64,000 nt of DNA. Source: Sipunculus nudus (taxonomy: Eukaryota > Annelida > Sipuncula > Golfingiida > Sipunculidae). Each line of letters opens with the position of its first letter. Position 1 is the first letter of the stretch. The notes under the pieces are model-generated. The model saw nothing but the letters and a program-made list of their open reading frames with translations, searched no databases and was not told where the DNA came from. Where the stretch lies: contig CM049317.1 of the NCBI GenBank assembly GCA_026874595.1, positions 67,918,118 through 67,982,117 on the forward strand, in the 5' to 3' direction. A program made the position numbers and the translations under genes. Positions 1-10,150 of this stretch are shown here, one piece after another.

Positions 1-1371
1 ACCTCAAAATTGATAGGGGTCTTCCACTCTTGGCAGGTGAACTATATGTGCAAGATGAAAGATCTGAGATGAATTGTTTGGCTGAAAATGCATCTATTAT
101 CTTTTTAAACAGGTTTCCTGTGACCTTGACCTTTGACCTCATGACCCCAAAATCAATTCAGGTCTTGCTTTTCCAATGGATCAAATACAAGTCAAGTTTG
201 AAATCCATACATCAATAAAAGAAGGAATTAACATCCAGAAACTAATTTTTGGACAGATGGCTCCTGTGACCTTCACCTTTGACCTAGTGACCTCAAAATT
301 GATAGGGTCCTTCCTCTCTTGGCATGTGAACTATACGTGCAAGATGAAAGATCTGAGATGAAATGTTTAGCTGAAAATGCATCCACATCTTTTTAAAGAT
401 GTGTCCTATGAACTTAACCTTCGACCTCATGACCCCAAAATCAATTGGAGTCTTGCTTTTTCAATGGGACATATATAAGTCAAGTTTGAAATCAATACAT
501 CAATAAAAGCAGGAATTATCATCCAGAAACTAATTTTTTGACAGATGGCTCCTGTGGCCTTGACCTTTGGCCTTGTGACCCCAAAATTGATATGGATCAT
601 CCACTATTGGCAAGTGAGCTATATATTCAAGATGGAAGACCTGGGATGAAAGTTTGGCTTAAAATGCATCCACAGTATCTTTAAAGATGCCAGTCCAGTG
701 ACCTTGACCTTTGACCTCATGACCTTAGAACCTATAGGGTTCTTACTTTAGTGGTGGGCTATACATAAGTCATGTTTGAAATCAATATGGCTATCAACAC
801 TGGAGATATCATAAGAGGTGTGTGATTTTCACCATATATGGCAATATATAAGGTCAAGGCCACTCTCATAGGAAAGGTCATGACCCCAATTTAAATAAAC
901 ATCATCCCATAACCCATACCTATGTATATGCATAATATAAAAGAAATCTGTCCATTAGTTTTTGACTTATAATGCTCACAGTACTGTAAGGTGGCAATTT
1001 TGGGAAAACAAGTAAAGAATAATAGGTGGCGCCACCAGTTTCTGGAACATGACAACCCTATCCATGATCTTCCATCCACTTGATTTTGGGATAAATCAAT
1101 GTAAGATTTCTTGAGATATGTGTGTGTAATTTTGTGTAATTTTCCCCAAAATTGGACCTATTCAAGGTCAAGGACACTCTCCTAGTAAAGGTCATGACCT
1201 CATTTTAAATAGGCGTCATCCTCTTACCCATATCTATACATATACTAAGTTTGGTAAAGTTCCGTGAAATATTTTTTGGGTTATTGCGCCAACAAGATTT
1301 ATATGCGGCAGTGGCGGCGGCGGCGGGACCGGTATGAAAACATAGTATCCCCCGACTTTGTCTGGGGATAC
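1..1371 (+). mobile_element. Family A Helentron-like non-autonomous element, 3' portion (A1)
   Basis: The left end is cut by the window. About 550 bp of tandem core is present, with half-units containing GTGACCTTGACCTTTGACC. A unique 3' module follows, with GGTGGCGCCACC near 1024, a short impure GGC run near 1309-1328, and a terminal hairpin at 1345-1371 whose right arm is GTCTGGGGATAC. The 3' module matches the end of the copy finishing at 51964, except that A1 lacks about 17 bp before the palindrome. There is no long open frame; apparent 60-codon frames simply follow the repeat period. Placement with Helentron-like or pearl-like elements rests on architecture only and is an inference. Confidence 0.7.
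1345..1371 (+). other. 3' terminal hairpin of element A1
   Basis: Arms GTATCCCCCGAC and GTCTGGGGATAC pair around a TTT loop with one mismatch. The right arm is the inverse of the 5' subterminal word GTATCCCCAGACA seen in the copy starting near 48466. Host DNA resumes with AATTAAT. Confidence 0.75.
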
Positions 1372-2299
1372 AATTAATGACTGGCTTTGATTCAATTCAG
1401 AAATTATTCCATCCCCTTTTAAAGTCATATAAACATACCTTTAAGTTATGAGAAACTAATTCAAAGACAAGTTCCCAATTAAGGAACTTATTTGTGAGTC
1501 ACAGCTTCCATTCCAAACGTGTGTGGCTGCTTGAATGATTGAATTTTTGGCAGGCATTGTTATAATTTTTAATTCAAAATAATATGAATAACACTTAAAC
1601 ATGTTTAATTTATTACCTTCCTTAATTACCTCAAAGACATATATTCATTTTTGTATTAGTATTTTCTTAATTATTATTACTTATATATTTTTTTATTATT
1701 TTTATTATATATTATAACATTATTAATAGTAATATTAGCAATAGGATATGTCATACTGACTGATGAAGATGTTCACATGATGGATTTTGAAAACTGAAAA
1801 GGCCACAAAAAAACAATGGTAAAGTTAGGTAAGCACCACATGGACACAAACAAACATTCTTTTGGTAATTTTGTAACATATATTAACATATGTTCTAGAT
1901 TATCTGGAATCAAGAACGTTATGTAACACCAAGGGTCTCCCTACTATAGCAGCTTCCATTAAACCCAGTGGGGATGCCATGACACCCTGGCTACCCCTCT
2001 ATTACCCCAGTGACTATGACCCCTTAAACTACATCAGGGGCACCCCATCGCCCCATAAAGCCCAGCTATCTGATACATGGATACTTTCAATCAACACTCC
2101 CTTCTGAGTCCAGTAAGAACGGGGGATTATTTGTAAACCTGGATTTCCTTTACATGCCAACACTGTGAGGGGGCAAGCATCTAGCTCTCTCAGCTTCTCT
2201 CATCATTGTTTAGGAAGTGTATGGTACTACAGAAAGGCATCTACGGCATGTGACCGCAAGCAGCTTTTCTTGACAATGTTATGTAAGCTGAGAGCTTGA

Positions 2300-2470
2300 G
2301 AATTTACTGCAGCAATGAGTGAAGCTGAATTGGCCCTTCAGGCCTGGTTGTAATGATGTTAATTAACGAATCTCTGCTTTATCTGAAATAAATCCCTAAG
2401 GAATGTGATCTTGTTTATCAAGCAGACAATCAGATGTCACGGGGTATGAAGCCGCATGTCTCTTGGCATA
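2300..2470. promoter_or_regulatory. Candidate enhancer / conserved noncoding block
   Basis: Unique sequence, less AT-rich than its surroundings and dense in binding-site words. GTTAATTAAC at 2358-2367 is a homeobox or HNF1-type palindrome, TTATCTG is GATA-like, GGAATGTG is TEAD-like, TTGTTTATC at 2411-2419 is forkhead-like, and CAATCAGATGTCA is PBX/MEIS-like. Whether it is functional or conserved cannot be judged from one sequence. Confidence 0.22.
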
Positions 2471-3120
2471 AAGTGCCCATTCAACTTTGTCTGTCTGGTA
2501 ATTTGTTTTTTTTATTCTCTTTCATAAATATTTGATGCTGTGTCATTCGGTACATCAGTCCCTCTGACTGCATCAGTTTGTATCCATGTATGTCTGAAGT
2601 ATCAAGTGTCTCAAGGCACCACAAAATATACAACATTTGAAACAAAGAGGCAAATTGTTTACCAGCACAAGGTCTGGAAATTCCAAATTTACTGTGAATA
2701 TAGAGGTGCAGAGGAGGGTCAAGGGTAAGAAGGGGGTAAAGTAACCCTTAAAAGATGGTTCCTTTCCTCGACATTGATACTGTCTCCCCATACAGTGACT
2801 GACAAAGTCAGGACACCCTGAATTACCACCTGATAAAACTTTCATAAAATCGGTTGACTAAGCCTGAAATCTTTTAGGTTCCTTAGAAAGAATAAACTTT
2901 GTTTCTTCTCTTCCTTTCTTCTTTTTTTATAAAGGATAGGCGCACAGCCTGTTGTGGCACTGTCTAGAATGAGGATATCCATACAATAACAATGATGTGA
3001 TATTATTTAAGCCTTCTGGTTTTCAGGTTTTATATGCACAGGGTTAGTTAAATAACCTATAAGTCATGACCTGTTGTTAAGACATTACAGCATTTTCCTT
3101 AGGTTTTCACCATTATGCCA

Positions 3121-3181
3121 TTGAGGCACCAGCAGGTTTCAAACTAGGGCCCTTCCAACACCTTAACCACTTGGCAACTTC
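3121..3181 (-). repeat. tRNA-derived SINE head fragment
   Basis: On the minus strand GCCAAGTGGTTAAGGTG resembles a Leu/Ser-type tRNA A box, and TAGTTTGAAACC resembles a B box about 30 bp further on. It does not fold as a complete tRNA, since no matching acceptor arms are visible, so a SINE relic is more likely than a tRNA gene. Confidence 0.4.
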
Positions 3182-4194
3182 TAAATTGCCCCAATTTTCA
3201 TTTCTTTTATCACTTGTTGTTCAGAATTTCAGGAAAATAGAATGAGACAGCTGGGATTCAGATTTCTCAGCTGCAAAAAGTTTTACTTCTCCAAGAAAAA
3301 ACAATCTATCATCATTAATTACTGTAATATCTTCAGTATCCAGTCATAATCCAGACCCTCCTTTGTAACTTTGTATCTGACAGACTCCGGGTTGGCGCCA
3401 TTGGCAAGCCAGGCTCCATCAACACTGATCTAATCACTGTTTACACAGAGAACCAGTTATTCCTGAGTATGTTTATTAACCTGGGTAATTACTAGGTGGC
3501 CCGAGCATATCCTAAGTTTTTATTTCATGTAAACTTGTCAACTGATATGGAGCTATAATTATGGATTTACTATGAAATTTTTCAACTGAGTACTGATGGA
3601 AAATGCATCACCATGGCAACTAGTTTTTCAAACTGTACTCCCTTTTTTGGTTTGCAGTGATTTTAAAAAAGAACTTTTACAAATGAAGAAATTTTAGAGA
3701 GTTTCCATTAATAATATAGAACAATATATACTCTAAGTTTTTTTTTACTTTGAGTTAATTCACTTTTGGAGTTTGCTACAATTGGACTTTGTCCTTATAC
3801 AAACTATAATCCTTTCAGCATTAATATGGATCAGAAATTATCCTTGGAAAAACTTTCATTGGATTTTATCCTTGCATGTTCTGGTTTCGGATTCTACTAA
3901 TTAGGGATTTTTTTTCAAATAATATATAAATCTTTAATCTGATTTGGATTGAATTAGCTATAGATGCATTTTCTTCTTTGGTACACTGCATGAATGAAAG
4001 ATCATACATGTTTTCAAAATGAAAGTCCTATCTGCTACTTATGACCCTCAGACTAAGGTCTGTATTGATAAACAGTACTACACAAAATATTAGAATACAA
4101 GGTCTGGTAAGAATTTTTAACTTTTTAACCTGTGTACAGGCAGATATTATTAAAATTCAATAAACCCGTGTAAAACAAGAGGTCTGCCTAATAA

Positions 4195-4195
<1 letters not shown>

Positions 4196-4227
<32 letters not shown>
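4196..4227. repeat. TA dinucleotide microsatellite
   Basis: About 32 bp of uninterrupted alternating T and A, lying just upstream of the 5' end of a family B element. Confidence 0.95.
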
Positions 4228-4229
<2 letters not shown>

Positions 4230-4950
4230 GTTTCTGTTAAGATTATACAGTTTTTAATAGTAAACTAGAATACGGGTAGTCGACAAGCGACTACGTGTAT
4301 CCGCCAAAATCAGAGAAGGATGTGTGAAGTAAGGCATGGATTGAGTGGCAAGGGGATATAGAGTTACATGTGTTAAATATTAGAATGGATCTCTGCCACA
4401 TAAACATGATTGTAGGTGGCGCCACCTGTTATTTGAAACTATCCAAGATATATACACAAGCAAAATTTGATGTGGAAAAGTCAAACCACTGTAGAGATAT
4501 GAGTGATTTTATCCCATAGCAGACAAACAGATGGACGCTGTGCAAAAATGGCTGCAGGTTGCGCCACCATTTTTGTGTATGTTTTAAAGCTATCCAAGGG
4601 CTTCATTTGTGTAAAAAAATTTTCCTGATTGGTTGAATGAGTCCGGAGATATAAGCATGGATGTCTACAGCATGAATGTGAATGTAGGTGGCACCACCTG
4701 TCATAAAATCAAGAAAGCTATGCGGGATGTATAAGCATGCTGAGTTTCAGGTAATTTGGTCAAACCACTGCAGGGATATGAGTGATTTTAACCAAAGGCA
4801 GGCAAACAGATGGACGCTGTGTAAAAATGGCTGCAGGTGACGCCACCATTTTAGTGAATGTTATAAAGCTATCCAAGGGCTACATTTGTGTAAATTTTTT
4901 TTCCTGATTGGTCAAACGGTTCCCGAGATATGAGCTTGGATGTCTGCAGC

Positions 4951-5790
4951 GTTAACGTGAATGTAGGTGGCGCCACCTGTCATAAAATCGAGAAAGCTAT
5001 CTAGGATGTATACGCATGCCGAATTTTAGGTGAATTAGTCAAACCACTGCAGAGATATGAGTGATTTTAACCCCAGGCAGATGAACAGATGGACACTGTG
5101 CAAACATGGTTGCAGGTGGCGCCGCCTTTTGTTGTGTATGTTATAAAGCTATCCCAGGGCTACATTTGTGTAAAATTTTTTTCCGGATCGGTCAACTGGT
5201 TCCCGAGATATATGGGTTTATGTGTGGAGCGTTAACGTGAATGTAGGTGGCGCCACCTGTCATAAAATCGAGAAAGCTATCTAGGATGTATACACATGCC
5301 GAATTTTAGGTGAATTAGTCAAACCACTGCAGAGATATGAGTGATTTTAACCCCAGGCAGATGAACAGATGGACACTGTGCAAACATGGTTGCAGGTGGC
5401 GCCACCTTTTGTTGTGTATGTTATAAAGCTATCCCAGGGCTACATTTGTGTAAAATTTTTTTCCGGATCGGTCAAACAGTTCCCGTGATATATGGGTTTA
5501 TGTGTGGAGCGTTAACGTGAATGTAGGTGGCGCCACCTGTCATAAAATCGAGAAAGCTATCTAGGATGTATACGCATGCCGAATTTTAGGTGAATTAGTC
5601 AAACCACTGCAGAGATATGAGTGATTTTAACCCCAGGCAGATGAACAGATGGACACTGTGCAAAAATGGTTGCAGGTGGCGCCACCTTTTGTTGTGTATG
5701 TTATAAAGCTATCCCAGGGCTACATTTGTGTAAAATTTTTTTCCGGATCGGTCAAACGGTTCCCGAGATATATGGGTTTATGTGTGGAAA
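4951..5790 (+). repeat. 280-bp tandem units, nearly identical, in element B1
   Basis: The anchor GTTAACGTGA recurs every 280 bp at 4951, 5231 and 5511. The final pair differs at only a few positions, while units closer to the 5' end are more diverged. This suggests recent duplication or homogenisation at the 3' side of the array. Confidence 0.9.
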
Positions 5791-5937
5791 CAGACGCACA
5801 AACGGACGCTGGGCAGAGACGAAAGGTCAGAGGTCAAGGTCACTTGGTTAGGCACCAGTTCACATGTGACCCGATAATTTGTGTAAGTTTCGGAAAAATC
5901 TGTCCAGTAGTCTCAGAGGAGTTCTCCGGAAACGAAC

Positions 5938-5971
<34 letters not shown>
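5938..5971 (+). repeat. GGC trinucleotide microsatellite
   Basis: About eleven uninterrupted GGC units within element B1, immediately before its 3' hairpin. The other B copy has only a degenerate CGCCGCCGCGGCGG here, so the tract is variable between copies. Confidence 0.95.
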
Positions 5972-5989
5972 AACCCGGTCAAAAACATA

Positions 5990-6019
5990 GTATCCGCAAA
6001 ACTTCGTTTTGGCGGATAC
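5990..6019 (+). other. 3' terminal hairpin of element B1
   Basis: Arms TATCCGCAAAAC and GTTTTGGCGGATA pair around TTC with one bulged base. The sequence recurs unchanged at the end of the B copy at 23436, and its right arm is the inverse of the 5' word GTATCCGCCAAAA. Confidence 0.85.
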
Positions 6020-6076
6020 AATAAGTACACTAAATGATGTACAAGGTTCCAGTGTATATAATGGTGATACCTTTAC

Positions 6077-6361
6077 CTAAGTGAGCATCAAGGTGGCCAT
6101 TTCTCGGATCTGCTGGAGGGTATGGAGATATTCCAAAAAGGGGCGGGGTAGGGTATTCTCCGTGAACACCTTGTTCAGGCTGAGGCAGGGGGGTAGGTCC
6201 GACCCCTCGATCAACTTTCTCCACCCGGCTTTCAGCACGGCTCTCTGTTTTTTCTGGTTCTGCGTCTTTCTGTGTGTTTTCGCTTGTTTTGAGCTGAGTG
6301 GTCGAGGGCTCTTCTTTCTTTGTTGAATCCTTCTCAGTCTTTGGTTTACCTTCAGATGATT
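6077..6361 (-). CDS. Candidate internal exon, unknown protein
   Basis: On the minus strand a pyrimidine-rich tract ending TTTTGTTTCAG, with CTAAT as a possible branch point about 25 bases upstream, abuts 6361. A donor GTAAAG follows 6077. The enclosed 285 bp is open and begins and ends in the same phase (two bases complete a codon at the start, one is left at the end), so it could be skipped without a frame shift. The predicted segment is disordered-looking: a Lys/Glu/Ser/Thr-rich first half, then a Pro/Gly-rich part containing YPTPPLFGISPYPPADPRNG. I recognise no family. A second frame is also open over much of it, which lowers confidence. Element B1 ends 57 bp beyond the donor. Confidence 0.45.
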   Translation of the reverse strand, partial: NHLKVNQRLRRIQQRKKSPRPLSSKQAKTHRKTQNQKKQRAVLKAGWRKLIEGSDLPPCLSLNKVFTENTLPRPFLEYLHTLQQIREMATLMLT

Positions 6362-7352
6362 CTGAAACAAAATGAATATAAATTAGATCTCTATACACCC
6401 AGCAAAAAATTACATGGCAGAAATGGTTATGGTATTAAATATGTGAAGCTGTGACAACCAATATCAAGAGCTCGGATGCTCATACTGTAGTCCTGTGCTG
6501 AAACACCTGCCCAAGGTCATTACCTCAAGAATTAACTCTCTTCCCCAAAATTTATGTGTTGGTCCATCACCCCCTTGGAACATATTGTATACTCTCCAGT
6601 GACTTTCGAAAAACTACAAGAAAGAAAAGGTTAAAAACACCATATGTAGCATGAGACTGATATGGTCAGTGATACATTAGAAATTTAAAATCACTAGCAC
6701 CCTTGGCATTATGGAATACAAAGATTTATTCCCAAAAGTATACTTACTTAACATACTGAATGTAAGGTTTCCATATGACTGTCCAGAGTTAAACAAAAGA
6801 CACAAGAGAAGAAATTTCTGATTCTGATTCAGGATGCAGTTTCTATAGAAACCATCTAGTGCGATCCTCATGTAACTGATGAAGCTGTCAGTTGTGTATC
6901 ACTTGTTCTTTACAATGAAATAAACCTGTTCTGCATCATCCTTAGCAGCAGAGGATTTGGAAGTGTAAACTGCAAGCTGTCCCTCAAACTACTGCCAATA
7001 CAATGGTTACATCTGGATTAACACAGACCCTTCCAATATGATCTGAATAAACAGCCCACTGTACCCCAATAACTTGCTACATATAAGCAACTGTAGGATT
7101 TCACAAGCAGAGCCACAGTGACTGTATGTAAGAAGATACTTCACTGTCTTACTAATAATGCACAGTTGGTACTGATATGCATTTTTTCAGAAAATTAGCA
7201 AAATAATCTCTATGTCTGTCGAGTTCTTTTTTCATTGCTTATAAGATATTGCGAATCATGGACTGTTTGTGGTGATTCTTTAAATATTTTATCAATCTCA
7301 AAAAACATGCCTATGAAACTTTTTATTGAAACATGGTTTCTGCTCATATGAG
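6362..7352. other. Intron-like DNA, no other gene recognised
   Basis: Apart from the possible microexon, this stretch is unique AT-rich sequence without a further coding signal or repeat that I can identify. Confidence 0.5.
6748..6778 (-). CDS. Possible 31-nt microexon upstream of the 285-bp exon
   Basis: On the minus strand a long pyrimidine-rich stretch ends in CTGGACAG before 6778, and a donor GTAAGTAT follows 6748. Read from its first base it gives SYGNLTFSML plus one base. That one base matches the two bases the downstream exon (6077-6361) needs to complete its first codon. Phase agreement has a one-in-three chance of being accidental, and such a short exon cannot be confirmed without transcripts. 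Confidence 0.22.
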
Positions 7353-8017
7353 ACAAGTGACACATGGGTCATGATGCTCAGCTGACCAGAACATCACAGC
7401 TTAAAAATCACATCTGTTAAAACAGCACATTTTTAAAAACTTAATGGCCCATTTAGCTGTAAATTACAGGACACAAATAATTATCCACTTAAAGCCATTA
7501 CCTCCATGACATAACAGATATTTGCCAATCTTCAAATGGCTACTGTAGTCAAGAATGAAAACAAGCATGAACTTTGACATATTGGGCCCTATCACAGGCC
7601 CTTGAAATCACTATTAAAACATTTCTAAATGGCCCCTATACAGCCAGATACTACCATAGTAATATTGAGACACAAGGTAATAAACAACTGTCAGAGGACC
7701 CCCAGCAAACTGCAGTATAAATTATCAGTTTCCAATCTACCAGCGGAGTGCCACAAACTTATCTCTTGCATGCATATTAAATTGACCCAAATGGTTCCTT
7801 CTGACATAGAACTAACTCCCATTAGAGTTCCTAGCCGTGTATAATTAACTGTTTAATCAAGCACAGTGGAGCATCATGTACCTGTCTTCCCGTCCATTAC
7901 CGTTGACAAGGCCCCAGCAGCTTCCCACAGATCACCAGTGCTCTAATTGGTGGGCTCACTGCGATTCAAGAAAATACCCCCCTCCCCAATGTCTGAAGCT
8001 GATGAAAGATTAACTTC

Positions 8018-8043
8018 GGGGGGGGGGGGGGGGGGGGGGGGGG
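8018..8043 (+). repeat. 26-base poly-G tract
   Basis: Uninterrupted G run inside D1. It could form a G-quadruplex and its length is likely unstable or assembly-uncertain. The glycine- and proline-rich frames read across it are artefacts. Confidence 0.95.
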
Positions 8044-9048
8044 TGTACCTCCATTCATGTGAATTAGCAGGTCGTGTGAAACAGTCATGTGGCCCTACTG
8101 GGGCAACATGTCTAGTGTCAGCCCAGGTGATGCGGAAACCACCAGCCTGTGTTAGGTAGTTGGTACAGGTACATGTGTACACCAATAAAAAAATCAGTGA
8201 GCCCATACAGGTGACCTGGACTTCACCCATAGGCTATCAACCGACTGGTCAGTGCTGGTCTCAGAGTGCCACATAGAGAGCGAATATTAGGAATGGTCAA
8301 TTTATTAGTAATATTATATATCACTTTGGTCAGAAGAAACAGCCGTGATCTGTAACAGCCAGCCATTTCACAGGGTTTATATATAGATAATATAACAGAA
8401 TTTCAAAAGGTACTGATATCTTGTGGTCATATAGCCCGCATTTTACAGGTGGTTGTTCAGACAGGTTAGACTGTATAACCATTTCATAATACACTTATTT
8501 CAATGCCACTGAGGAAGATATACCCAAATATTTTTTCATTTTCCCAGCCTTAGATATTTCCAATTGCTACTGGAAAATATATTGGATATTCAGATATTAA
8601 AATAAAACAAAACAGGAAGCCTGTATCAGTTTTGGTGAATTGAGACCCTGTGCTGAATTTCTGATATATCAACTCTCAATTCACACTGATAAATCACATA
8701 AATTTGCATACAACATTCTCAAACATAAATTTAAGGAGCAAGGTTGCAGTGATGACAACACATCATTAACCCTTGCAAGCACCGTTATTTCAGCAGTGAA
8801 GAGATAGAAGGTGCTGTTTTTCGGTCTTACTGCCTCATACCAGATATTATTCTCTTGGTCTGAAAATTGACCAATGCCGCCAGTTAGCAATTAATTTTTT
8901 AATAAAGACTAAATTAGATGAATAGGACAAAAAAACACACACACAACTGCGGCTTCTAAAACTGGTAAATTTCTCAATGTCTCCTACCCCACTGGGCTTT
9001 TACTAACTTACAACTAACAGTGTACTAACAAGTAACTGATATAAATAT

Positions 9049-9063
9049 AGGTCACAGTGACCT
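9049..9063. promoter_or_regulatory. Exact consensus estrogen response element in D1
   Basis: AGGTCACAGTGACCT is two AGGTCA half-sites inverted with a 3-bp CAG spacer, the same core as the well-known vitellogenin A2 element of Xenopus. It lies in the D-family 3' module. The match is direct; activity in this organism is unknown. Confidence 0.6.
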
Positions 9064-9879
9064 AATTTCATGTTTCCAAGGAGATTTTTTATTGACCTCC
9101 CTTGATATTCACTTAGAAGATTCTAGGTCCAGCAGTTAAGATTTGTGCCCTGCTAACGGACGGCCGGACGGACGACGGACAAAGCGCCATTCCTATACCT
9201 CAGTTGACTTACAGAAAGCTGAGCTAAAAATAGCCAACCTATGACATCATGACAACATCAAACCATCATAACTTCAGCTTTACTTTTCCAAGTTTATCAG
9301 CCACTCCAGTAGTGTGAACCTTAATTTACATAACATTTTTTTCTGTTTATTCTAGACGTATACTGAAGCAGTGACACTGCAGGCTAGCAGATGGTACAGG
9401 ATATTCCAGCAGTGAACATAAACAGTACAGCACTGCAGGGACAGCATTAAAGAAGCCCATTAATGACTGCCATACTTAAAGGTGGGAGACATTGGGGATT
9501 ATTTGGACAGCTGTAACACACTGGGGGAAGACTTATGTCAGCAGGTAACACACTGTAAATCTGGTTATATCAGCAGGGAACCAGTCTGTAAGTTACATGT
9601 CCAGAAGCTAAATGGAATAACCCATGCAATACTGCGTATGACACACAATGTGTTTAAGCATAAAATGTATTAGTTTGCTTAATTATCAGCTTAGAAACTA
9701 AATAGGGTCGGAATTATTTTTATCTGTTCTTTATCTGGCTTTGACGAAAGTAGCAATAACTTAGTACTCTCTGATGAAAAAGGAAAAAAGAAACTTTGAC
9801 AATAATCAATGTACTGGTCACAGTCTCGATTGAAATCCAGGTGCTTTTTAATCTCTAGATGAGAGTGCCATTGGAATTT

Positions 9880-10150
9880 TTCCAATGCAAGATTATGATT
9901 TGGATCTCATCTTGGCAGATTTCAACTTCATCCAGACAAGATGAAAATCACAGTCTTGCTAGATGAGATTAAAATCCATCATGGACCAGAGAAGGATTTA
10001 ATCTCACCTGGGCAAATTTAAAATCTGCCTAGTAGATGAAATCACAATCGTAATTTATAAGTTGTAAATATAGCATAGGCAAAATCATAATTGCCATCTT
10101 GTTTAGGATAATTTAAATTCGCTGGAATTACAATCTCAATTGTGACATAT
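9880..10150. repeat. Degenerate AATC-rich quasi-repeat
   Basis: Words such as GATGAGATTAAAATCC, GAAGGATTTAATCTCACC, AGATGAAAATCACAG and GATGAAATCACAATC recur every 20-40 bp in both orientations. There is no exact period and no terminal structure. It may be a decayed minisatellite or a foldback element. Confidence 0.5.

Larger units (their letters stand above)
1372..4263. other. Unique AT-rich DNA, no gene recognised
   Basis: No convincing exon was found on either strand. It holds a motif-dense block (2300-2470), a tRNA-like fragment (3121-3181) and a TA microsatellite (4196-4227). The block at about 3385-3500, with a TTGGCGCC word and TTATTAACC/TAATTA homeobox-type words, may also be regulatory. 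Confidence 0.6.
4264..6019 (+). mobile_element. Family B Helentron-like non-autonomous element, complete (B1)
   Basis: It starts with ACTAGAATACG. A 5' hairpin follows with arms GTAGTCG and CGACTAC around ACAAG, then the word GTATCCGCCAAAA. The core is tandem 280-bp units, each with two diverged halves of roughly 130-150 bp marked by GGTGGCGCCACC. The last units (anchor GTTAACGTGA at 4951, 5231 and 5511) are almost identical. A 3' module with AGGTCAAGGTCAC leads to a pure GGC microsatellite and the terminal hairpin. The 3' arm inverts the 5' word. No helicase, Rep or transposase frame is present. A second copy lies at 22265-23436. Confidence 0.8.
7353..9226 (+). mobile_element. Family D element (D1), probably complete
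   Basis: The 5' end is a diverged ACAAGTGAC start, followed by CATGGGTCATGATGCTCAGCTGAC. The 3' end has an impure ACGG tract (about 9156-9180) and then a degraded hairpin with right arm GAAAGCTGAGCTA. In between are a 26-base G tract and a D-type 3' module holding a consensus estrogen response element. No tandem core is visible, so the two ends could belong to separate insertions. No coding frame is convincing. Confidence 0.55.

Noticed and set aside
1755-1805. CTGATGA followed by GAAA, resembling hammerhead ribozyme core words
   Set aside because: The intervening bases do not form a plausible stem II and no flanking stems are visible.
5649-5990. Frame with a polyglycine tail through the GGC tract
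   Set aside because: It lies wholly inside element B1 and is a by-product of the microsatellite.
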